The notes below the pieces were generated by a model. That model worked only from the letters and a program-made list of their open reading frames with translations. It ran no database searches and had not been told where the DNA came from. Shown in pieces: positions 44,265 through 53,551 of a stretch of 64,000 bases of DNA; the first letter of the stretch is position 1; every line of letters begins with the position of its first letter. Position numbers and translations under genes: made by a program. Source of the stretch: an uncultured bacterium (GTDB lineage: Bacteria > Hydrogenedentota > Hydrogenedentia > Hydrogenedentales > Hydrogenedentaceae); NCBI GenBank assembly GCA_937124615.1, contig CAKZKR010000063.1:1-64000 (forward strand), read 5' to 3'.

Positions 44265-45248
44265 TTATTCCTCAAACAACTCCTTTATGGGTTCCTCTTT
44301 AAAACCTTTAATCTTTATTATGGCTTGTTCTATTAAGGAGTGGTTCAGTTTTCCAGTAGAAGTCGTAAGCGGTAAGGCCTTTGGGACATATTTTAGTGCT
44401 TTAGCGAATTTCTGAGGATTATACACAAAAACGGTTAAATTGCGAGCCAGCAGATTTTGTGCAACACGGAAACTTCCTCCTTTGTTGGATGGTTGTAAAA
44501 TACAGCCCATTCTAGCCATAGATGCAATAAACAGATTCCTTCGGACCGCTTGTGATAATTCCCATTTTGCAGAAGGAATCCACGGGCTAATTATTTGCAT
44601 TCTACTGTTGTCTATTGCCTGGGTCCAATTATAGGGTATATTGTAATCCAAAATACCACAGGGAAGGATTACTCGCGTAAAACCTCCACTCTCTATTGCG
44701 GTATTATGCCCTATTTTATCAACCCCGTGTGCACCGCCCGATATGTGATGAGCACCCAACTGTACAATTAATTGAACCAGTTGCTTTGTTATTTCTACAC
44801 AATCATTGGAAGGTTGCGTTGTTCCCACAACTGCTATGCCTGCGTTATTCTCGTGATTACAAAATGGGCCTTTTAAAAAAATCAAAGGTGGAGCCTGTTT
44901 TTTTAGAGGGAACCACTGACGAAAATATTTTTCTGAATTATAAAAGGCAATACTCCAACCCTCTGACAGTACTTTATATAATATCTTTTCTGCGTTATAA
45001 ATATCCTTATCATTAATTTCAGGGATTTGGTGTAGAAAAAGATGTGTAAGGGAATTATATTTATAATTTATTTCAAATTTATTTATAATACTTTTTCTTT
45101 TTTTGTATATATCAAGAATTTCTTCTTCTTCCAGCGAGAGTAAAGAGTAAACAATTTTCCATGATTGATTTGTTTTTTTTAGAATAGTTAAACAAATTGT
45201 GGTAATGACTTCTGCGACCTTAGGTGAGGAAAAAGAACTATATATCAT
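44265..45248 (-). CDS. Divergent DprA/Smf-like protein
   Basis: A 327-residue protein. The central Rossmann-type domain (about 130-290) fits DprA: IAVVGTTQPSNDC, HHISGGAHGVDKIGHNTAIESGG, VILPCGILDYNIPYN and RRNLFIASMARM. DprA loads RecA onto incoming single-stranded DNA. Conserved features are degenerate: the usual RNRxIAGLS reads RRNLFIASMA, and the SGxLxTAxxA motif is GGSFRVAQNL. The N-terminal 120 residues do not look like the standard SAM-like domain, and the C-terminal winged helix is short. It may be a second DprA or a derived relative. Confidence 0.7.
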   Translation of the reverse strand: MIYSSFSSPKVAEVITTICLTILKKTNQSWKIVYSLLSLEEEEILDIYKKRKSIINKFEINYKYNSLTHLFLHQIPEINDKDIYNAEKILYKVLSEGWSIAFYNSEKYFRQWFPLKKQAPPLIFLKGPFCNHENNAGIAVVGTTQPSNDCVEITKQLVQLIVQLGAHHISGGAHGVDKIGHNTAIESGGFTRVILPCGILDYNIPYNWTQAIDNSRMQIISPWIPSAKWELSQAVRRNLFIASMARMGCILQPSNKGGSFRVAQNLLARNLTVFVYNPQKFAKALKYVPKALPLTTSTGKLNHSLIEQAIIKIKGFKEEPIKELFEE

Positions 45249-45276
45249 AAAAAAGGATTTTTAGTAAAAATAATTG

Positions 45277-45305
45277 TTGACAATGATGTTAATAAATTAT
45301 ATAAT
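45277..45305 (+). promoter_or_regulatory. Consensus sigma-70 promoter of anmK
   Basis: TTGACA (45277-45282), exactly 17 nt, TATAAT (45300-45305). Both boxes match the consensus perfectly, 54 nt before the anmK start at 45360. Confidence 0.8.
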
Positions 45306-45359
45306 AAATAAATATATAAAAAAGCAATTATAGTTATTTATATATAAGGTACAGTATGT

Positions 45360-46520
45360 ATGTTTGATTTGCAATCACTTCAACAAAAAATTCCCCGTTA
45401 TATTATTGGTTTGTCTTCAGGGACATCTTGTGATGGTATTGACGCGGTATTGGTTCGTCTTAAAGGTTCAGGTCCTGAGATGGCCATGCGGTTACTTGCC
45501 TCCAATACCTTTCCTTACGATGAAGACTTTCGTTTGGCGTTATTATCCGAACATAAGACCGACCGAGAAATATGCCAGTTAAATTTTCAATTAGGTGAAT
45601 TATTGGCACGAGCTGCATTAGAGATGATAAAAATAGCCAAAGAGCAAAATATAGAAGTTGATTTAATTGCTTCTCATGGACATACAATAGTTCATCTTCC
45701 TCCTCCTACATTTTCGAAAACGGGTATTTTACAAATTGGCGAATCTGCGGTGATAGCCGAACGAACAGGCTTACCTGTCGTCTCTGATTTTAGAGCCCGT
45801 GATATGTCTGCAGGGGGACAGGGGGCTCCTTTGATGCCTTATGCAGATTGGATCCTTTTCCGGCGGTCGAATCGCACCATTCTTTGTATAAATATCGGGG
45901 GTATATCTAATATGGCTGTGATAACCCCGGATTTTGAAAAAATATTTGCTTTTGACACAGGCCCCGGGAACATGGCGATTGATGCAACGGTTCGACTTCT
46001 TACTCGGGGTGCGGAAAATATGGACCGTGATGGTCGCATGGCAAGGCATGGTAAAGTAATAGATGAATTTCTGGAATATCTGATGGACCATCCATTTTTT
46101 GTAAAAGTTCCTCCCAAAACAGCCAGCAGGGAAGATTTTGGAGAAGAAAATTATTTAAGAGATGCATTAGCAAGTCGTAAAGACTATTCTACTGAGGACC
46201 TTGTGGCTACTGTAACAACCATGGTGGTTCGGACTATCGTTGATGCCTATGAGAGATTTGTGAAACCTCAATATACGGTTGACCATATTATTATTGGTGG
46301 CGGTGGAGCAAAGAACAGAACCATACAGAAATGGCTATCAAAAAGTCTGGCTCCTATTCCCGTTTTTACAAGTGACCAATATGGAATTCCCAATTCCTCT
46401 CGTGAAGCACTTTCATTTGCTATCCTTGGTAATGAGACTATTTGTGGAACACCTGCGAATATCCCGCAAGTAACGGGAGCCTCACATCCTGTTGTTTTAG
46501 GAAAAATTACCCCACCATAA
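45360..46520 (+). CDS. anmK: Anhydro-N-acetylmuramic acid kinase
   Basis: A 386-residue enzyme that opens and phosphorylates 1,6-anhydro-MurNAc in peptidoglycan recycling. It has the family motifs IGLSSGTSCDGIDAVLV, SHGHTIVH, DFRARDMSAGGQGAPLMPYADW, NIGGISN, FDTGPGN and GGGGAKN. A second ATG at 45356 is out of frame and closes after three codons (MYV*), so 45360 is the start, with AAGG just upstream. Presence of AnmK supports a Gram-negative cell with murein recycling. Confidence 0.94.
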   Translation: MFDLQSLQQKIPRYIIGLSSGTSCDGIDAVLVRLKGSGPEMAMRLLASNTFPYDEDFRLALLSEHKTDREICQLNFQLGELLARAALEMIKIAKEQNIEVDLIASHGHTIVHLPPPTFSKTGILQIGESAVIAERTGLPVVSDFRARDMSAGGQGAPLMPYADWILFRRSNRTILCINIGGISNMAVITPDFEKIFAFDTGPGNMAIDATVRLLTRGAENMDRDGRMARHGKVIDEFLEYLMDHPFFVKVPPKTASREDFGEENYLRDALASRKDYSTEDLVATVTTMVVRTIVDAYERFVKPQYTVDHIIIGGGGAKNRTIQKWLSKSLAPIPVFTSDQYGIPNSSREALSFAILGNETICGTPANIPQVTGASHPVVLGKITPP

Positions 46521-46679
46521 ACAAGTGATTCACATAAGACTGTTAGATTGTTCAGGGCCATCAAAAGTATTATTGTTTTTTGAGGTAGATTTTTCGCCCC
46601 CATGTTCAAGATAATCGAAAACTAAAAAGGTAGACGATTAGTCTTAATTACATGAATATTTTATATTGAGATAATAAAA

Positions 46680-48173
46680 ATGAGATTAAAAGTTAAAGTC
46701 AAAAAAATATTTTTCCTCTTTCTATTGTTCTGTGTCTCCTTTCGGTCTTACGGAATTGGTGTTCGGGCACATATAGAATTAGGGTTGGAGGCTATTCAGA
46801 AATATATTTTAGATTGGGAAAAACAATATCCTGCATTAGCCGAACTATTCAAAGATAAAGAAGTCTATCCTTCTTTTTATGCGGGTTGTGCCTTTCCCGA
46901 TTGGGGCTATGGAGAAATAAATCCCGATTCGGCAGAAGCCTCTCACTGGAATCCTTTTGTGAGTGCGTATGTTGAAACACTGCGGAAGAAAATCCCGACA
47001 TTAGCCCCGGACCAAGCGAGGAAAGAATTAGCCTTTTTTCTGGGGGTCATTGTTCATAATATTTCTGATATTCCTTGGCATTTTGATGAACCTGAGCACC
47101 GTTCCTTCCTAACTTCTGCCCGTGAAGAAGGGGGCTCTTCCCATGGAGAAGCAGAATTTTCAACGGATGTTTTCCTTTTTACGGAGAAGGAAGTGAATCC
47201 TCCTATTCCATTACAACTATTCTGGCCTGAGGAAACAATATTAACATGTTTCCAGAAAATAAATATGCAGGTAACATTAGAACAACTTAGAGCCGGTTGC
47301 ACAAGAGAACAAGGGTATCTTGCATCCGGTCCTCTTGTGGCGATGACCCAGTTTACTATAATGAAACAGAAGCATAATTGGGTTTATCAACATTACAGGG
47401 ATTATTACTATGGAGGTCTTGGTCATAATGCCTCTGCGGTTAGTGCATTTATGAAATACTATTTTGCGAAAATTGTAGGCGATTATTTCATCCAGAACAG
47501 TTTAGAATATTCTCCCTATGTGCGAAGAAACAACGACTTTATTCCTATTTGTAATATTTATGATACTACCATTATTGAAGCAAAACCTGAAAACAATACA
47601 GGGAGAGAACCCTATCTTACACTTGGAAAAGAACAGAATAAAGAACGAAAAATCTTAATTCGTTTTGATATGCCAAAAGGGTGGAAAAAGGAAGACTTGA
47701 AAGAAGCCTTTGTCTGGTTGTATTTATCCGAAATAAGACGGATTGGCTCAGAGCCCATTCGTATAAAGGTTCAGCAGATAAACAGTAATTGGGAAGAGGG
47801 AGAAGGACTTTCTGATGAGTTTAATGGTACAGATGGCGTATTTTCTGAAACAACAAATTGGAATTCATCAATTAATGTTATTGACAATCCTCTCAATATT
47901 CGTGAAATCCCATTCAGGACAGGATGGATACACATAAACATATCCGATTTTGTTTTACAATGGCTTGACAACCCATTATCAAACTATGGGTTATCTCTAT
48001 CGTTATACAAACCCAATGATAATGATGTAAATTTAAAATTCTATTCATCCGATGCTTTTCGAGAAGATAATAGTCCCTATTCAGGTGGTAAAAGAGTTGC
48101 TTATCGTCCTATGGTAATAATTCAAAAAGTTCAATCACTAAGATATTATTTGTTTAATAGCGGGGAAAAGTAA
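46680..48173 (+). CDS. Secreted zinc-dependent phospholipase C-like protein with DNRLRE domain
   Basis: A 497-residue protein with a signal peptide (about 1-26). Residues 30-300 resemble the zinc-dependent phospholipase C family: an N-terminal helix with H31, GCAFPDWGYG (about 69-78), and the His-rich ligands in VIVHNISDIPWHFDEPEHR and SSHGEAEF. Residues 310-485 look like a DNRLRE domain, a beta-sandwich found in extracellular proteins (RKILIRFDMPKGW, GWIHINISDFVLQWL). Substrates may be phospholipids or phosphodiesters. The ATG has only a weak RBS. The 159-nt upstream gap holds nothing else clear. Confidence 0.75.
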   Translation: MRLKVKVKKIFFLFLLFCVSFRSYGIGVRAHIELGLEAIQKYILDWEKQYPALAELFKDKEVYPSFYAGCAFPDWGYGEINPDSAEASHWNPFVSAYVETLRKKIPTLAPDQARKELAFFLGVIVHNISDIPWHFDEPEHRSFLTSAREEGGSSHGEAEFSTDVFLFTEKEVNPPIPLQLFWPEETILTCFQKINMQVTLEQLRAGCTREQGYLASGPLVAMTQFTIMKQKHNWVYQHYRDYYYGGLGHNASAVSAFMKYYFAKIVGDYFIQNSLEYSPYVRRNNDFIPICNIYDTTIIEAKPENNTGREPYLTLGKEQNKERKILIRFDMPKGWKKEDLKEAFVWLYLSEIRRIGSEPIRIKVQQINSNWEEGEGLSDEFNGTDGVFSETTNWNSSINVIDNPLNIREIPFRTGWIHINISDFVLQWLDNPLSNYGLSLSLYKPNDNDVNLKFYSSDAFREDNSPYSGGKRVAYRPMVIIQKVQSLRYYLFNSGEK

Positions 48174-48198
48174 TCAATAATTTTATATTTTAACCTTT

Positions 48199-48207
48199 TG
48201 ATAAAAT
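48199..48207 (+). promoter_or_regulatory. Candidate extended -10 promoter upstream of the DUF4097-like gene
   Basis: TGATAAAAT lies 122 nt before the GTG start at 48330. No -35 is clear. Confidence 0.3.
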
Positions 48208-48329
48208 ATATGAGGATATCTTTTGTATGAAACATAAAATAAAAGGGGGTTGTCTAAAAAAAGTAATAAAGACCTCGTTTAATTTTATATTTTAGGAAAA
48301 GAGAAAAATTTCCTGAAAGGCTTTTTAAG

Positions 48330-49292
48330 GTGTTTAGAGCATATTTATCGCGGGTTTTTGATGGAGTTCACCCCCGAGTTTTATTACAAAGTTTTTTTAC
48401 GGCCCTTTTTATTTTGTTAACAGTTCAGTTATTTACAATTGGTGTATTAAGCGAACGCTTACCAATAGAAGTATCACGGCCTTATTATCAGGAAATAAAA
48501 ACTTTTTCTTTCGAGCCAAGGGAGAAATTCATAATTGACAATGTAGATGGTGCGGTTAATATTACTCCGGCCATAAATTCTAAAATTATAGTCAATGCGG
48601 ATGCACGTGGTTATCCTCGTCGATATAAGGACAGAGAAAAAGTAAATAGATTTTCAAAAAATCTTTTTCAAATTATAGAAAGTGACCGTAGTATATCTCT
48701 GGAAACAGAGCCTCGTCCCCGTCCAGAAGGGGTAGAATTTCGTGTAGATTATCAAATAACAGTTCCAGCAGGAATTCATTTAGAGGTAAATGTTACAGGT
48801 AGAGGTAGTGTCTATATTACAGCAGGAGCAGAGAACGTTTCCGTCCATGCCAATCAAGGAGACATAACTATTATTCAGCCCAAAGGAAATGTATTTGCAC
48901 AAACGATTTTGGGACGGATAGATGTAAAAGAAATTAAAACATCCGCAGATGTACAAACGATTAATGGCTCTATATATACAACTGTAAGTGAAGGAAAAAT
49001 CAGAGCCAATTCTGTAAATGGAAATATTCAAACAACACTTTTAAGTGAGAATATTGAAATTTGTGATTTAAGTGTTACAAATGGTAACATAACATTAGTA
49101 ATGCCTGAGCTTTTTTCTTCAAAAATTCAGGCACGAACTCATAGGGGTTATATAACCTCTGAATTTGCATTAGGAGAAATTGTTGCCGGCACACAGGTGC
49201 GTCAGATAGAAAAACAGATAGGTAAAGGGGTTGCAGACTTGAAATTATCGTCTATGAATGGCAAAATATTAATATCGCGGTTAATACTGTAG
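48330..49292 (+). CDS. DUF4097-like envelope protein
   Basis: A 320-residue protein starting with GTG (48330), 9 nt after GAAAGG. One N-terminal helix (about 20-42) anchors it. The rest is repetitive beta-strand sequence of the DUF4097 type (FIIDNVDGAVNITPAINSKIIVNAD, VHANQGDITIIQPKGNVFAQTILGRIDVKEI, VQTINGSIYTTVSEGKIRANSVNGNIQTTLL), probably a right-handed beta-solenoid. Such proteins are often encoded beside ECF sigma factors, as here; the sigma gene follows at 53 nt. The function is unknown, with envelope-stress or adhesin roles suggested by context. Confidence 0.75.
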   Translation: MFRAYLSRVFDGVHPRVLLQSFFTALFILLTVQLFTIGVLSERLPIEVSRPYYQEIKTFSFEPREKFIIDNVDGAVNITPAINSKIIVNADARGYPRRYKDREKVNRFSKNLFQIIESDRSISLETEPRPRPEGVEFRVDYQITVPAGIHLEVNVTGRGSVYITAGAENVSVHANQGDITIIQPKGNVFAQTILGRIDVKEIKTSADVQTINGSIYTTVSEGKIRANSVNGNIQTTLLSENIEICDLSVTNGNITLVMPELFSSKIQARTHRGYITSEFALGEIVAGTQVRQIEKQIGKGVADLKLSSMNGKILISRLIL

Positions 49293-49345
49293 AAACCGAA
49301 GTAAGGATAAAACAGTCAAACATACAGCGAACAGAGGAAAAAAGA

Positions 49346-49978
49346 ATGTTTAAATGGTTAAGTTCCTCTTCGCAAACAAGCGGAGCGATAGTGGCGTGTC
49401 CTGGTGTTGCGGAGAAAGTATCGAAAGAATCTTCCGAATTGGAACTGGTTCGGAAAAGTCAGAAAGGAGACACAGAGGCCTTTGCAGAATTGGTACGAAA
49501 ATATCAGCAAATTGTTTTTAATATTTCGTATCGGTTTATGCGAGACACAAACCTTGCAGAAGATATGGCTCAAGAATCATTCCTGAAAGCATTCAAACAC
49601 ATTAAAGGTTTCCGGGGCGACTGTGCTTTTTCGACATGGTTATACCGGGTAACATGTAGTGTTTGCTTAACAGAATTAAATAAGAGAAAAAAAAGAGCAG
49701 AGGTGGAGTTACAACCGAATACACCTACAGGTAGTGTAGAAGCAAAGGTAAGTGAATATGAAATTGCAGAAAAAGTCCGAAAATGCGTTACTTATTTATC
49801 AGACCGTTATGCTACTGTTTTAACTCTTTATTACTTAAACGGTATTTCATATGAAGAAATTGCTGAAATTATGGATGTCCCCGTAGGAACTCTGAAAACA
49901 TGGATGTTCCGTGCCCGTAAACAATTACGGAAAATAGTAGAAAAGGAGATTTTCCCCAATGGTAGAGATTCCTCGTGA
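49346..49978 (+). CDS. ECF-type RNA polymerase sigma factor
   Basis: A 210-residue sigma-70 family protein. Region 2 (about 45-110) has YQQIVFNISYRFMRDTNLAEDMAQESFLKAFKHI and FRGDCAFSTWLYRV. Region 4 (about 145-205) has LSDRYATVLTLYYLNGISYEEIAEIMDVPVGTLKTWMFRARKQLRK, a helix-turn-helix that reads the -35. The first 40 residues are an atypical Ser-rich lead. GAGGA lies about 8 nt upstream. It overlaps the next gene by 20 nt, the usual arrangement with an anti-sigma protein. Confidence 0.92.
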   Translation: MFKWLSSSSQTSGAIVACPGVAEKVSKESSELELVRKSQKGDTEAFAELVRKYQQIVFNISYRFMRDTNLAEDMAQESFLKAFKHIKGFRGDCAFSTWLYRVTCSVCLTELNKRKKRAEVELQPNTPTGSVEAKVSEYEIAEKVRKCVTYLSDRYATVLTLYYLNGISYEEIAEIMDVPVGTLKTWMFRARKQLRKIVEKEIFPNGRDSS

Positions 49979-50372
49979 AGATGAATTGGATGCTTTTATT
50001 GAGTCGGTTTTGAAAGATGAGAAACTTTTACCGACGCCGGTAACTTTGCATTCCAATGTAATTAAAAGATTGAAATTACATGAATTAAGAGATAAAGAAC
50101 AAATCCGTTTCCGTTATCTGATGACAGGGTTTCTTATCACTGTTTTGACCATTGTGTTAGGTGTTATTTTTTCCATATCATTCTATAAATGGTCTGTTAT
50201 GTTCTGGTATGGGTCTGATGCAGGTTGGGGATATTGGGATTATTGCCGAACTTCCTTTCAAACTTATTGGACAAAATATCAAGGCACTTACTCGTTCTTA
50301 TTGACTTTAGGGGTGGCTGTAAGTACCCTTGTTATATTGTTGACCCCTTGGGCAAGATCCCATAAAATGTAA
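49959..50372 (+). CDS. Small membrane protein, probable anti-sigma factor
   Basis: A 137-residue protein with a cytoplasmic N-terminus of about 50 residues (VEIPREDELDAFIESVLKDEKLLPTP) and two membrane helices (about 51-74 and 110-131). Overlap by 20 nt with the ECF sigma gene suggests translational coupling and an anti-sigma role. It lacks the HxxxCxxC zinc motif of ZAS-type anti-sigma factors, so the assignment is by context. The two tryptophan/tyrosine-rich segments in the loop could sense an envelope signal. Confidence 0.6.
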   Translation: MVEIPREDELDAFIESVLKDEKLLPTPVTLHSNVIKRLKLHELRDKEQIRFRYLMTGFLITVLTIVLGVIFSISFYKWSVMFWYGSDAGWGYWDYCRTSFQTYWTKYQGTYSFLLTLGVAVSTLVILLTPWARSHKM

Positions 50373-50469
50373 ATAAATCCATTGAAGAGAGGACAATCTT
50401 GGACCGAAGTTTTTATATTTTTTGCAAAGAAATTGTGTCTTGTTTTATCTTTATGTAATTATCCATCGT

Positions 50470-50475
50470 TATAAT
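50470..50475 (+). promoter_or_regulatory. Candidate -10 box before the 1002-residue repeat protein
   Basis: TATAAT lies 43 nt before the ATG at 50519 in a 146-nt gap after the anti-sigma-like gene. It may be a separate promoter; whether it belongs to the neighbouring ECF sigma factor cannot be told. Confidence 0.4.
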
Positions 50476-50518
50476 ATGAAACAACACTTGTATTAAATAT
50501 AAAAGAAGAGACCTGTCT

Positions 50519-53500
50519 ATGAGTAAAAGAATATTTATTTCCCGCGGAATGGTTCAAGCAATATTTGTATTAGTCCTTCTCATAGCTATCGGGATAGTGA
50601 TAGCGTTCTTATTCGCTCCACAAAAACCAGAGGCCCCCCCAAGGTCCAATATTTCATATCAAAACCAGCTACCCACACAACAAGAAAAAAAGCCTGCGAA
50701 ACAATATGATGAGATTCTTCCTGATGTGCCCCCCCCTCAAACGAAAGTCCCACCAACAGATTCTTCTATACAGCCTCCTGCTTCTCCCCTGACAGATTCT
50801 GAGGTCTCATCCGAAGATGAAACAAAATCATTTACTGTTTTAGTAAAGGTTTTAGATGGTCAAAACAAGCAACCTTTATCAGGGGCGAAAGTTCTCCTAT
50901 CAGCAGTAACTACGCGGAGATACAGTTCTTCGTTGAGAGGTTTTTCAGTAGTATCCGGGCAAACCACAGTGGAAATGTACCAAATACGGGGTCCTTATAG
51001 TACAAGTAAAGAAGGAACAACAGAGGTTGTTGTTTATGATAAAGATATAGAAAGATTTAAAGGAAGAGAAAATATTCGTATTATTGCAAAGTATGGAAAT
51101 TATACCCAGGCAGAAGAAGTTTTGCCGGAACTTCAAGAAGATAGCACGAATGAAATGACCATTACTTTATATAAAGGGGGTTCTGTTGAGGGGAAGGTTA
51201 TTGAGGAAGGTAGTGGTAAAGGTGCAAGTGGAGTAAAGATTATCATTGATGAAGGATTAAATCCATTTAAAGAACAGGGGAAAAGTACACCTGCAATATC
51301 TACTGTAAGCGATGAAGAAGGTAATTTCAAAATGGAAGGGCTTATACCGGGAACTTATGGTTTATATATTTCAATAGAAGGGACACCCTATTTACCTAAT
51401 CGAAAAGAGTTCCCCTACAAAAAAGTTACGATAAATTCTCCTCAGGATGAGCAAAAGGGGATTACCTTTAAGGTTTTGCCTGCGGGAATGATTTGGGGAT
51501 ATGTGATGAACATATCGGGAGAACCTGTTTCAGGTGCGGAAATATTATTAACTACATCGCAAAGCATTTTCTCGCAGGCTGTAAATGCACTCCTTACTCA
51601 GGAGACGCCCAAATCAACATCTTCGGATGCTAATGGTTATTATGAAATGGGTGGTGTCCCGTTAAATCAAGAGTGGCGGTTGTATGTTACAGGTAGTGGA
51701 GGATACACACCTCAATTGAGTGATGTATTTGCCTTAACTCCTTCCTACCGGGTTGTCCGTGTAGACATAAATCTTTTTGATGGGGCCTCGGTTTCAGGAT
51801 TTGTTCGAGATACTGCCGGTAATCCTGTAGAAAGAGCCGAGGTTATCTGCATGCCAGAATACAGTGCCATATTTTCTCCGCTCGACCAACCTACCACATT
51901 TAAAAATGTTAACACACAAGGAGATGGGTCTTATTTTATTTCGGGTCTTCCACAAGGAAATTACCAGATTTTAGCATGGAAGGCTGGCTATAAAGTTCCT
52001 ATGTCCGGATATAAATTTGCCAGCGATGGATACACAAAAGTAAGTGGTATCAATATTACACTGGAACCCGTTGAAGCAGGAGAATTTTCGGTATTTGGAA
52101 AAGTAACCAATCCTCAGGGACAGCCGTTAAGCGGTGCGGATGTCCGTTTAGAGGGGATTACTACGGCGGGTTTCCATTCAGAAGAACATTCAACAACGAC
52201 CGATAGTGCAGGAATGTACAAGATAGAAGGTGTGAATATTGGATATTATGAATTACGCGTTTCCTATCCAGGTTATGTAACCCGGACATTGTATAGCGTT
52301 CGTTTCAATCAGCCTACGGATGTAGTATTGCAAACCTTTGGTGTTATTCGGGGGCAAGTTCTGGTTAAAGAGACCAATTCTCCATTGGAAACTCCCTTTA
52401 CAATTGAGGCAAAGCCCATGCCATATAGTACAGATGATATGGGGGATATTGCCTTTGCACAATATGCAACTGAAACGGCTGAATCATCCTTCACACATCC
52501 GGAAGGGAGATTCGAAATGCAATTGGGTCCAGGGGCCTTTGAACTTACTGCGAGTGCCGATGAATATGTTGAAGGCAAGACGCAGGCCTTAGTTCGAGAA
52601 GGAGAAACGGTAGAGGTAAAGGTATATGTTTCCAAACAAGGGGCTATTGTTGCGGGTAAGGTAAATATTCGCGGAGGTGGGAATCCACAAGGCACAAGGG
52701 TCTTATTAATTCAAGCCGAATCAGAAACAGAAGCCATGAGCAAAGCACTTTTTGCTGATGATGTGTCCGGTGGAAAAATGCAAATTGTAGGTGAAGATGG
52801 TACCTTCCGCTTTGAATCCGTGGCGGAAGGTAATTATGTGGTTATCGCACAACATGAGGGCTATGCAATGAGTAATAGTGGTTTATTAACTTTGAGTGCA
52901 GGCCAACGCCTGGAAAATGTTTCCATAACTTTAAGTTCTGGAGGGGGTTTGGAAGGGCATGTGTATATTGATGGACAGCTGGCTCCCAATGCCCTTGTGA
53001 TTATTTTGGGTCCGGGTGGGACCAAAACAACAAATACAGATGCCAATGGCTATTATTACTTTGACGGTTTATCGGGAGGGATATATCAACTTGTTGCTTC
53101 CCCGGTAGGTTCCGCAGATGTAGATGATATTAATATGAGTGGTTTGTTTGAGACACGAGGGGTTCCTGTCGAGGTAAAGGAAGGACAGACAACCCGTTTT
53201 GATTTTGGTAAAATGGGTGGAATAAAAATTGAGGGAAGGTGTAATCCATCACCTCCGATTGGAGGGATTGCATTATTAAGACCTCCTACAGGTCGCCCTT
53301 TTGCCTTCGGCCAGGTTGTTAATATGGATGAACTTGTTGGAAGTATGAGTGCTATGGTTAATCCCCTGGGCGGAGGTTTCATTTTTGAAGATGTCCCGAG
53401 TGGAGAATGGCAACTAGATATTTATTATGTTCAGTTTGGTCGTGGTGTTCGGTATGTCTATAGTGCCGTCATTGAAGTAAAAGGTGACGAGCCTGTTATG

Positions 53501-53527
53501 AATATTAATTGTATGGTTCGATTATAA
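50519..53527 (+). CDS. Membrane-anchored protein with about nine carboxypeptidase-regulatory-like (CnaB/FN-type) repeats
   Basis: A 1002-residue protein. It has a short N-terminal cytoplasmic part, one helix (about 12-34), a Pro-rich linker (about 36-100) and then about nine beta-sandwich repeats of the CarboxypepD_reg type. Repeat examples are VEGKVIEEGSGKGASGVKI, IWGYVMNISGEPVSGAEILL, VSGFVRDTAGNPVERAEV, VFGKVTNPQGQPLSGADVRL and LEGHVYIDGQLAPNALVI, each followed by a SDEEGNFKMEGL-type turn. The last (about 895-1002) is degenerate. No protease domain is present. It probably spans the periplasm or faces outward. It is 24 nt from the first ABC gene, so it is likely co-transcribed with the transporters. 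Confidence 0.85.
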   Translation: MSKRIFISRGMVQAIFVLVLLIAIGIVIAFLFAPQKPEAPPRSNISYQNQLPTQQEKKPAKQYDEILPDVPPPQTKVPPTDSSIQPPASPLTDSEVSSEDETKSFTVLVKVLDGQNKQPLSGAKVLLSAVTTRRYSSSLRGFSVVSGQTTVEMYQIRGPYSTSKEGTTEVVVYDKDIERFKGRENIRIIAKYGNYTQAEEVLPELQEDSTNEMTITLYKGGSVEGKVIEEGSGKGASGVKIIIDEGLNPFKEQGKSTPAISTVSDEEGNFKMEGLIPGTYGLYISIEGTPYLPNRKEFPYKKVTINSPQDEQKGITFKVLPAGMIWGYVMNISGEPVSGAEILLTTSQSIFSQAVNALLTQETPKSTSSDANGYYEMGGVPLNQEWRLYVTGSGGYTPQLSDVFALTPSYRVVRVDINLFDGASVSGFVRDTAGNPVERAEVICMPEYSAIFSPLDQPTTFKNVNTQGDGSYFISGLPQGNYQILAWKAGYKVPMSGYKFASDGYTKVSGINITLEPVEAGEFSVFGKVTNPQGQPLSGADVRLEGITTAGFHSEEHSTTTDSAGMYKIEGVNIGYYELRVSYPGYVTRTLYSVRFNQPTDVVLQTFGVIRGQVLVKETNSPLETPFTIEAKPMPYSTDDMGDIAFAQYATETAESSFTHPEGRFEMQLGPGAFELTASADEYVEGKTQALVREGETVEVKVYVSKQGAIVAGKVNIRGGGNPQGTRVLLIQAESETEAMSKALFADDVSGGKMQIVGEDGTFRFESVAEGNYVVIAQHEGYAMSNSGLLTLSAGQRLENVSITLSSGGGLEGHVYIDGQLAPNALVIILGPGGTKTTNTDANGYYYFDGLSGGIYQLVASPVGSADVDDINMSGLFETRGVPVEVKEGQTTRFDFGKMGGIKIEGRCNPSPPIGGIALLRPPTGRPFAFGQVVNMDELVGSMSAMVNPLGGGFIFEDVPSGEWQLDIYYVQFGRGVRYVYSAVIEVKGDEPVMNINCMVRL

Positions 53528-53551
53528 TGAAAAAAAATAAGGGATAGGACA

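Noticed and set aside
48240-48260. GGGGGTTGTCTAAAA stretch that recalls an insertion-sequence end
   Set aside because: No matching opposite end, no transposase and no target duplication, so it is not called a mobile element.
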